Below are positions 55,811 to 64,000 of a DNA stretch of 64,000 bases, one piece after another. The stretch is from NCBI GenBank assembly GCA_030789695.1, contig CM061142.1, positions 148,697,266 through 148,761,265 of the forward strand, written 5' to 3'. A program made the position numbers and the translations under genes. Each line of letters begins with the position of its first letter. Position 1 is the first letter of the stretch. This DNA comes from Scilla litardierei (taxonomy: Eukaryota > Streptophyta > Magnoliopsida > Asparagales > Asparagaceae). The notes under the pieces are model-generated. The model had not been told where the DNA came from and ran no database searches. It saw only the letters and a program-made list of their open reading frames with translations.

Positions 55811-57416
55811 ATGGCGGGAACTAGGGCAAAGACGGCGGCGAAGCTTGTCGAGGAGAAATTCGACGGCAAACTTGACGAAGTAAACAAGCGGATCGATGGG
55901 CTTCAAGGAGAGATCAGAGGCATCCACCAAGAGATGAAAGGGCTTGCGAAATCCACAGACATTCAAGACCTCCTTCAAGCTTTTCGTCAACAACAACCCC
56001 CAAATCTGAAATTAGGGCTTCGACGTCGACAAATCTGAATTTTTCTTCAGATCTAGGGCAACATGGAGGAGATCCGGCGTACGAGGAGCCAGAACAGCGG
56101 ATCGTGAAATTTTGGGAGGCCAACGACGCAAATTGGCAGACGGCGGGAGCATTTTTGGGGGGCGGCGGCCCCGGTCTGCCAGGGGCCGCGCGCCCCTCCT
56201 ACATGCCGCGCTGGGCCGCGCTGGGCCGCGCAGAGCCGCACGGCCCTGTATGGGGTCGCACCGACCCCGGCGAGGGCCGACGAGGCCGGAATGACGCCGG
56301 CGTGGCCCTGGCGACACGCCAGGGCCCCGCACAGCTGCGACAGCCCCCGGGGCTATGTGGGGGCCGACAGGGGTCCTCCGGTCTTTCCTTGTGCAGGGAT
56401 GGAGCGTTGGAGACCTTGAGGCACGCCAAGGAGAATGTTCGGAGACTTCAGGAGACCGGGGAGGATGTGGGGGCACGTGCCGGAGTACGAGGAGATGCAC
56501 GCTATGCCGACGACCCTCAGGCGGAGGAGGCATGGGGTGATGGAGATGCATGGGATGCCGAGGAGCAGAGGGCTGCTGAGAGGGCCCGGGAGGAGATTTG
56601 GGGAGCGTATGGGCAGCCAGATCGGCCCAGATGGAGGTTGGAGGAGTCTGCTCGTCCGAGATACCAGGAGGGACAGCGGGGGGAGGCCCACGTGGTGATG
56701 GTGGACCAGATAGCCGGTTGAGGAAGCTGACCATGCCCTTTTTTGAGGGAAATGATCCAGATGCTTGGATCTACAAGGCGGAGAGGTACTTCGATGTGTT
56801 GGGGTTGTCTGAGGCGGAGAGGATGCAGACGGTGGCGATGTGCTTTGAGGGGGAAGCCTTGGGGTGGTTCTGCTGGAGCCACGGCAGCAGCATATCCGCA
56901 CTTGGATAGAGTTGACGGAGTGCCTTATGGAGAGATTTCAGGAGACACATGCCGTCGGCCTATTTGAGCAATTGTATACACTGCGACAGGAGGGGAGCGT
57001 GAGGGAATATGTGGAGAAGTTTGAGCGGCTTGCGAGCCGAGTAGAGGGAGTTTCCGCTGAGTCACTAGAAGGAAATTTCCTAAAGGGCCTCAAGCCGCAG
57101 ATCAGAGCCGAGCTGCGGGTTCAAGAACTCAGGGGATTGTCTGCCATGATGAGGATAGCCAGGAAGGTGGAGGACAAGCTGGCGGAGGATAGGAGGGCGA
57201 GGGGAGCTTGGGGAGGATCTGTTTTGCGGAGCCCGGCAGTGACAGGGGCACCCAAGGCTCCTACAGGTGCATTGACACCAGCGAGAGGGACTGTGCCGGA
57301 GTGCGGGGGGTCAGACCCGCAGGATGACAGAGGCAGAGATGCGAGAGCGCAGGGCTAAGGGGCTGTGTTTCAAGTGTGACGAGCGGTTCACACCGGGACA
57401 CAGGTGTGCAGGACGA
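55811..57416 (+). pseudogene. Gag of the second unit in the tandem array
   Basis: It opens MAGTRAKTAAKLVEEKFDGK with the same layout as its neighbour. The GC-rich segment (56140-56370) is shorter. A long frame covers 56104-56721. The gag core WIELTECLMERFQETHAVGL and the knuckle CFKCDERFTPGHRC (near 57368-57410) are intact. Frameshifts near 56030, 56720-56860 and 57300 break the whole. Confidence 0.83.
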
Positions 57417-60400
57417 GCCATGCAGTTGGAGGTGGCTGCCGAGGAGGAAGAGGGAGACCCCACGATTATACTTGGCATAAAGGACGAGGTGACAGAGGAG
57501 CAGCCACACTTGGAGACCGTGGAGGTGTCCATTAGCTCCGTGGTGGGATTTACTCCATATCACACCATGAAGCTAGCAGGCAGGGTGGCGGATCAGGAAG
57601 TGACGATATTGATAGACAGCAGGGCGACCAACAACTTCATCTCAAGGAAGTTGGTGGAGCAGCTGGGGCTAGAGGTGAGTGAGACAGCCACCTTTGGGGT
57701 GATTTTGGGCACAGGCTAGAGGGAGTAGAGCATGGGTGTCTGCAGGGCGGTGATTCTGGTAGTACAAGACACTCAGATAGTGGCGGATTGTTACCCCCTG
57801 GAGTTGGGAAAGGTGGACGTGGTGTTGGGAATGCAGTGGTTACAGACCTTGGACGACACCAAGTTCAACTGGAAGGTGCTGAGGATGGAGTATCGGGAGG
57901 ATGGGAGGACCGTGGTTTTGTTAGGGGATCCCAGCTTGTGTTGCCGCGCGGCTTTCCTGAAGTCCTTGGCTTGGGCCGTACTAGTGGGAGGAGAGGCATA
58001 CTTCATGACATATCAGGAGTTAGGGGCGGAGGCGAAGGAGCAGCAGACGCCACCAGAGGTGGAGTTGTTGGACAGTTATGTGCACATGTTTCAGATGCCG
58101 CAGGGGCTTCCACCCCAGAGAGACCACGAGCATGCCATTGTGCTGCGTGAGGGAGCGGCTCCATTCAGCGTGCGGCCCTACAGGTACCCACATGTTCAGA
58201 AGGATGAGATCGAACGATTGATCAGGGAGATGTTACAGGCGGTGGTGATACGACCGAGTGTTAGTCCCTTCTCCAGTCCAGTGCTGCTAGTGAAGGACGG
58301 TAGCTGGAGGTTCTGTATGGACTACCGTGCCCTCAACAAGGAGACAGTGGCAGATCGCTTTCCCATCCAGTGATAGATGAGCTGCTGGATGAGCTACATG
58401 GGGCGTCGATCTTTTCGAAGATTGACCTGAAGTCGGGGTATCATCAAATCCGGATGAAGGCAGAGGATGTGCAGAAGACTGCCTTCAGGACTCATGAGGG
58501 GCACTATGAGTTCTTCGTCATGCCTTTTGGGCTGACGAATGTGCCTGCTACATTTCAGGCGCCGATGAACAAGATATTTCAGCCCTACCTTCGGCAGTTT
58601 GTCTTAGTCTTCTTCGACGACATACTGGTGTACAGCTGTACGGTGAAGGAGCACGTACGAGATCTAGAGACGGTGTTGCAGGAGTTACAGGCTCACCAGC
58701 TTTATACCAACCGGAAGAAGTGCACTTTTGCTCAGGAGAAGGTGGAGTATTTGGGGCACGTAGTTTTGGCAGATGGGGTGGCAGCGGATAGAACCAAGAT
58801 TGAGGCCATGTTAGATTGGCCGCAGCCGACTACGTTGAGGGCGTTACGAGGATTTTTGGGCTTGACGGGATACTACCGCAAGTTCGTGCAGGGTTACAGT
58901 ACCATTGCATGGCCCTTGACAGAGCAGCTGAAGAAGGATGGGTTCCAGTGGAACGCGGAGGCGACTACAGCATTCGAGGCATTGAAAAGGGCGATGACGA
59001 CAGTACCGGTTTTAGCTCTCCTCGACTTTAGCAGACCTTTTGTGGTGGAGACTGATGCCTCGGATACGGGTTGGGAGCAGTGCTGATGCAGAATCAGTGA
59101 CCTGTGGCTTACTTTAGTCAGGTTTTGTCATCACGAGCGAGGCAAAAATCTGTGTATGAGAGGGAGCTGATGGCGATCGTCCTATCGATCCAGAAATGGC
59201 GTCCTTACCTGTTGGGGCGGCCGTTTATTGTGCGCACAGATCAGAGATCGTTGAAGTTTTTGCTGGAGCAGAGGCTGGTGGCGGCGGACTATTAGAAGTG
59301 GCTATCTAAACTTGTTGACTACAAGTTTGAGATACACTATCGGCCGGGATTGGAGAACAAGGCTGCGGATGCGCTATTACACAGAGAGAGGTTACTTCCT
59401 TGGCAGCCTTGTCAGTACCGCTGTTAGCGGAGTGGGAGCCCTTATGGAGGGAGGTGGATACCGATGAGGAGCTATCTAGGATCCGGGAGGAGTTGGTTCA
59501 GGGGGTGGCTGAGCACCCGGGCTATTCTTTGGAGGGGCAGCGACTGTTGTATCGAGGAAGGCTAGTCATACCGCAGGCTTCAGTGCACAAACAGTTGATT
59601 TTTCAGGAGTTCCATGGGAGCGCAGTGGGGGGCCATTCAGGAGTCCAGCAGACATATATGCAGGTGGCTAGAGAGCTGTACTACCGGAGAATGAAGAATG
59701 ACATCGCTGAGATGGTAGTCAGTTGTGACGTCTGCCAGCGTCACAAGTAACTGGCCATGGCGCCGGCCGGACTGTTGCAGCCCTTAGCTCTTCCTGAGCA
59801 GGTTTGGGAGGGGATCAGCATGGATTTCATCGAGGGGCTACCCAAGTCTGATGGATACACGGTGATTTTGGTGGCGGTCGACCGTTTGAGCAAGAACGTG
59901 CATTTCATCGGGCTGCGTCACCCTTACACGGCAGTGACAGTTGCTACGGCCTTTATACGGGAGGTGGTTCGTCTCCACGGGTTCCCCACTTCTATTGTGT
60001 CGGATAGGGACACGGTCTTCTTGAGCCAGTTCTGGAAGGGGCTGTTTAGGGCCCAGGAGACCGCCCTGCGGAGGAGTACAGCTTACCATTCCCAGACGGA
60101 TGGACAGACGGAGGACGTCAACAGGAGCGTTGAGACGTACCTTCGTTGCTTTGTGTCAGATTGCCCGAGGAGTTGGTATCGGTGGTTGGCATGGGCCGAG
60201 TACTGGTACAACACGTCCTTCCACTCTGCAGTCCAGACGACGTCATTTCGGGTTTTGTACGGCAGGGACCCACCTGCGTTGATCCACTACTGTAGCGGGT
60301 CGACACCCGTGTCGCAGTTGGATCAGTACCTCGAGGAGCGAGCGGGGATTTTGGAAGAGTTGAAGAAGCACCTTACGAGGTCTCAGCAGCTGATGAAGGC

Positions 60401-60929
60401 AAAGGCGAATAGACATCGCAGAGAGGTTGACTACGCGGTGGGAGACCAGGTATATCTGAAGCTGAGGCCATACCGTCAGAGATCATTAGCACGGCGCCGA
60501 AACGAAAAGTTAGCCGCTCTCTTTTGCGGGCCATTTCTGATAGAGGCGAAGATTGGGCCCGTGGCTTATAAGTTGACATTGCCCTCAGGATCGTCATTGC
60601 ATCCGGTTTTCCATGTCTCTCAGTTACGGTGGGCGATTGGAGCACATACCCCGGCAGCCACTCTGCCACCTACTTTGACAACTGATTCAGAGGTACTTAT
60701 GGAGTCCCAAGATATTATACAGGTGCGGCGCATTGAGGGTGGGGGCCGAGAGGTGTTGGTACGATGGGCGGGGTTGCCTAATCACGAGGCTACGTGGGAG
60801 CTGGAGGACACCATCATAGCACAGTTTCCAGATTTTAAACTTGAGGACAAGGTTCGATTTTTAGGGGAGAGTAATGATGCGGTCGTGTACCGCAGAAGGC
60901 GTAAGGACTTGGGCGTGGGATCGACTTAG
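57417..60929 (+). pseudogene. Pol of the second unit in the tandem array
   Basis: The protease is again ILIDSRATNNFISRKL (DSR instead of DSG). RT runs from [20 protein letters not shown] (58265-58330; one Lys codon fewer than the first element's VKKDGSW) to [13 protein letters not shown] (58595-58640, both catalytic Asp present). RNase H motifs follow at 59030-59295. The last frame, 59757-60929 (390 codons), covers the integrase core with [27 protein letters not shown] and YHSQTDGQTEDVNRSVETYL, so all three DDE residues are present. It ends in a chromodomain (EVLVRWAGLPNHEATWELED) and reads 55 bases into the 3' LTR. Breaks include a TAG at 57718, a frameshift at 58370 and stops at 59293 and 59748. 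It is the best preserved of the three copies. Confidence 0.87.
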
Positions 60930-61244
60930 TATTTTCCTAGTTTTGCTTTATGCACTACCCTTTTTGTGTTTAAGTTGTGGGTGTGTTTAGTAATTTGTTA
61001 GGAGGGTATTTAAAGGGGTTAACACTAGTTGTGTGAGGGATCGAAAAATTGAGACAATCGTCACTTGACGGCTAGGGTTTGGGGGATTAGGCTTGATCCA
61101 TTATCTCAAGTTAGGGAGAAGATCTACTCCAATTTAGATCAAAATTGTCTCTTCATCGTTATCAATTCCAATTCCACTACAAATTTCTTTTCGTTCTTCC
61201 ACTAAAAATCTGAACTTTTGATACGATTAACCCTAATCGTATCA
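60875..61244 (+). repeat. Last LTR of the tandem array
   Basis: 370 bp. It lacks 12 bp found in the middle LTR, consistent with a deletion between two GTGGGA repeats (near 60916). It ends CGTATCA and is followed by the target copy tattc. Confidence 0.92.
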
Positions 61245-61249
61245 TATTC

Positions 61250-63896
61250 ACAGTCATTGGCCGGGGAAAATGGGGAGCCACATGTGTTGTGCGTTACACG
61301 TGCGGATTTTAAAAAAAATTACCATGAGAAGGTAGACGATAATGCTCCCCAACCACGACTTTTGAACCATGCTTTGTAACAATCTTGATAGCTTTAAGAT
61401 TGTGTTATGGGCCGATGTTAAAATTTGATTATAGCGTCGGTATCTTCGAATCAGCTTCATTGGAATGGACACATCAATGTCTTTAATATGGACTGAAGGT
61501 TGTCTTCAATATGGACTGAAATGGATTATGCTCGCTAGACTTTATTATGAGGAACTGCAATGATATGATTGATGATGATGGCTTTTGTGCTGAAATGTGC
61601 ACAGATGGTGAAACTATTGCAGAGGAGTTTGTCACATCCTTGAACACCAAAAAATGGGTAGACTGTCATTTTTTCAGTGTTCTATCGTAAAAATGAATGA
61701 GGCCCAAATGATAGCTGAGTCATCTCAAAAATTAACATCGATGAAGACGGTGACATTGCGACTGATGTAAGTGGTTTGATCTAAATAAGCAGCCGTTCAA
61801 CTTTCAGGCCACTGTAGACGGTGACTTTTACTGTGGTGGCTGGTTCGAAGGAGGAGATGGTAGCGATTTAATTGTTGAGTATACCATTTCATTCAATGGT
61901 GAAACAGGCTTAACTCGCATGAGGAAGAGAACTTGAACTGTGATGAAGGCAAAACAATATGTGAAATCGTATGTATGTCCTTGGTGGCATTTTGTCAACC
62001 AAGTTACATGCAAGGCAATGGCCCTGGTTGATGTGGATGTGAAGTTAATGTTGACTTCAGATATTGATAATTCAATGACGATGATGACTATTGCAGGAAG
62101 CATCATTTTGTTGGGAGTTTTGAGAGACACCAACATCGAAGATGAATCTTCATGTGTGATAAGTTGCAATTCTTCCTCCAGTAAAATAAAGCTTCTCCGA
62201 CCACCATCGTGCATGTATGCATTTCTTTTCACTAATTGCGTCAAAGTAAGCACGAAATTTTCTATATGGCACTCCCAATGTTTTACATATATATATCATC
62301 AAACCTTGAAAAAAAGGACCATCCACATACATTTCACTTTTAGCTTCTGATAGGTCTTCATAATAGTAATCTGCATGGTGATCAACAAAATATTATTACC
62401 CTAATTGACATTGGTTTAACTTGCAATGATACCAAATTTGACGTAGGACAAATTGCAGAACTGATTTATTTTAAAAAAAAATTCAGATCTGATCTTCTGC
62501 GTTTTTATTGGGGTTTCAGAGAAGTTTCGGGAGGAAACTGAGTTCTAATGGTTGTTTAATGTGATGGAGGGTTAGAGAATTGGTTTGGAAGTTGTTTTGT
62601 GGAAGAAAACTAATCAAAAGTTATTAAAAAGGCTGTTTAGTTTAGATTTCAGGTCTGATAGATTTGAACAGTAGTACACTAAGGGATTTAGGTTTTAATT
62701 ATGGTTCAAATCGGTTAATATAAGAAAATGATAATATAAGGCTTCAATATTTGATTGGGGCTTTAGACCCTAGATCTGGCATCACACCTATGGATCGAAT
62801 GCCACTCTATGATGCATCACACATCATATAGATAGAGAATGACAGTTTCTATAGCCAACACTCAAAACAAAACCAATATAATTCACTTATTTAGCCAGAA
62901 ACTCTAGTATTAATATATAGGGCCGGATTTACAAAATTACAAAAACCCTTTTTGGGCTGAAACATGTCAGACACCCCAAAAGAATTATCAAGAATTCCTA
63001 AAAATATCAAATACAAATATTTAAGCATAATAACTACCTACCGACTCAAAAACTAGCAATGTAAATACTATATGTGGAAACTCTTCGATCCCCACTACTT
63101 TATTAGTCATATGGCAGAATCTCGCATGTTGATATTAAAGCATGTTACTTTCGATAATAACTGTAGGTATTCAGTAGCATCATCATTGAAGGCAAGCTAT
63201 GTTATATTTACTGTTTCAAAAAAAGGAAGCGAAATTAGGTTTTAGAAAGTTTTTGAGTTTTCGTATACATGTTCAAGTAATGGCAAAGCAGACGACCATT
63301 TGACCAAAACAAGTTACTAAGATCTGTGGTTTGGGGCATCAAAGTGGAAACCTAAACCTTGGATCATGATAGAACATTTACAATTTTTGGACACCAACTG
63401 ACAAAGCAACTCAATACTCTTCGATTGTCCATTTTGCAAAAGAGATTTCAAAACAATTTAAAATTTGGTTTTAGCACCCAAATGATGTAATTCAATTTCA
63501 ATGCAAGTGTTTTCAGCATCATTGGAATCCAAGGGGAATTATTCACATCCAACCCCTTCAAGAAGCTAGCATGTGTATGCAAGCATGCATGGTGCGTGTG
63601 CTTTTGTGTGATGTGTATGTGTTTGCAGAGTAGACGGTTGTAGTGTCAAGAGAGTAGATCAATAGTATCGTTTCCTTCTCATCTTCCACAGTTGCATTGT
63701 CCCTTGGATTGACCAATAAATTGGCATTCCTTCTGGCCTGCTTATGTGTGTGACAAAGTCACGCCCTTAAGCAATTGATATGACAGTAGCAATTAACTCT
63801 TAATCTTCTCACATGGTTCGTCTAGAAACAGATTTTCCATTGCTGTTGTCATTTCCTCCACATATGACTCAAATTAACATTTGTATCGCATCTTAG
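61250..63896. other. Distal intron sequence of the EAR-motif gene
   Basis: AT-rich DNA without a recognised gene or complete element. Frames near 61940-62350 on both strands show no known domain. A pyrimidine-rich stretch (near 63840-63890) leads to the exon 3 acceptor. Confidence 0.45.
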
Positions 63897-64000
63897 GATA
63901 TTGATACGGATGGAGCTCCGGCTGAAGAAGTCAAGGGGGCCAACTTGGATCTGAATTTGGGACTAAAAGCTCGTGATGGTGACAGTGGAAATGATGCCAA
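63897..64000 (+). CDS. Plant-specific conserved protein of unknown function, exon 3 (cut by window end)
   Basis: After the acceptor CGCATCTTAG the phase-0 frame reads DIDTDGAPAEEVKGANLDLN and then LGLKARDGDSGNDA, open to the window edge. LDLNLGL (63945-63965) fits the LxLxL EAR motif that recruits TOPLESS-type co-repressors. It fits exon 2 in phase, in acidic composition and in the expected LDLxLxLK tail. The assignment to the gene at 34391 is inferred from this fit and needs transcript support. Confidence 0.68.

Larger units (their letters stand above)
49907..61244 (+). mobile_element. Tandem chromovirus array: LTR-internal-LTR-internal-LTR, 11.3 kb
   Basis: Three LTRs of the same family as the 40.7-46.7 kb element lie at 49907-50287, 55403-55784 and 60875-61244, with two full internal regions between them. 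Only the outermost ends show the target duplication tattc (49902-49906 and 61245-61249, perfect). Nothing duplicated flanks the middle LTR, which is bounded by a purine tract on its left and a primer-binding site on its right. The two internal regions are more like each other than either is to the first element (shared DSR protease change, shared LTR indels). Confidence 0.92.
34954..63896 (+). other. 28.9-kb intron of the EAR-motif gene, filled with LTR elements
   Basis: It starts at GTATAAAATT and ends at GCATCTTAG. The exons either side are both phase 0. It contains a Tekay-like LTR fragment, a copia-type LTR, one complete chromovirus and a three-LTR tandem chromovirus array. Together these account for about two thirds of the length. 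Confidence 0.65.

Noticed and set aside
61940..62350. 136-codon + strand frame and 141-codon antisense frame
   Set aside because: No recognisable domain, no splice context, and both strands equally open; left as intron sequence.

Overview
The window is plant nuclear DNA, most likely from an angiosperm with a repeat-rich genome. The genes have GT-AG introns, two exon sets match plant-specific families, and almost everything else is plant-type mobile DNA (MULE, hAT and Tourist-like elements, a tRNA-derived SINE, Ty3/gypsy chromoviruses, copia LTRs). Only about 1 kb of the 64 kb is recognisable host coding sequence, spread over six exons of two + strand genes whose introns are swollen by transposons. 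Species cannot be fixed from sequence alone; lineages known for very long TE-filled introns (for example lotus, magnoliids or tea) are candidates only.

Gene 1 is the 3' part of an IBR5-like dual-specificity (MAP kinase) phosphatase: exons at 12574-12631, 12717-12823 and 31590-31840. The first two carry the HCxxxxxR active site and are separated from the last exon by an 18.8-kb intron. The N-terminal exons were not found in the preceding 12.5 kb, so that intron also appears to be very long. Gene 2 is a small plant-specific protein of unknown function with a basic N-terminus and a C-terminal LDLNL (EAR-like) motif: exons at 34391-34699, 34786-34953 and 63897 to beyond the window, joined across a 28.9-kb intron with reading phase kept.

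Region by region. 1-3033: AT-rich sequence with a (GA)n tract and a 574-bp hAT-like non-autonomous element. 3043-11375: a complete but decayed 8.3-kb Mutator-like element with ~125-bp TIRs and a 9-bp target duplication, carrying a MURA transposase (+) and a convergent plant-mobile-domain (PMD) gene (-), with a large palindrome between their 3' ends. 12.8-31.6 kb: the IBR5 intron, holding a nest of elements: a truncated gypsy element (about 14.2-29.2 kb) interrupted inside its protease by an 11.6-kb Tekay/Del-like chromovirus on the minus strand (15545-27099), itself carrying a 1.77-kb copia-type solo LTR (21650-23420); a 922-bp hAT-like element also sits in the outer gypsy. 31.8-34.4 kb: the short intergenic space, packed with a Tourist-like MITE, a 113-bp SINE with a perfect 12-bp target duplication, and a third small TIR element. 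35-63.9 kb: the gene 2 intron, with a fragment of a Tekay-like LTR, a copia-type LTR on the minus strand, one 5.9-kb chromovirus (40759-46660) and an 11.3-kb tandem chromovirus array with three LTRs, two internal regions and a single 5-bp target duplication (49907-61244).

No wholly new gene system was identified. The strongest items for a second look are the two giant introns, the MULE with its convergent PMD gene and palindrome, the nested insertions with recoverable target sites, the three-LTR chromovirus array, the hypervariable GC-rich hairpin segment inside its gag, and an ~18-bp motif shared by three small TIR elements.
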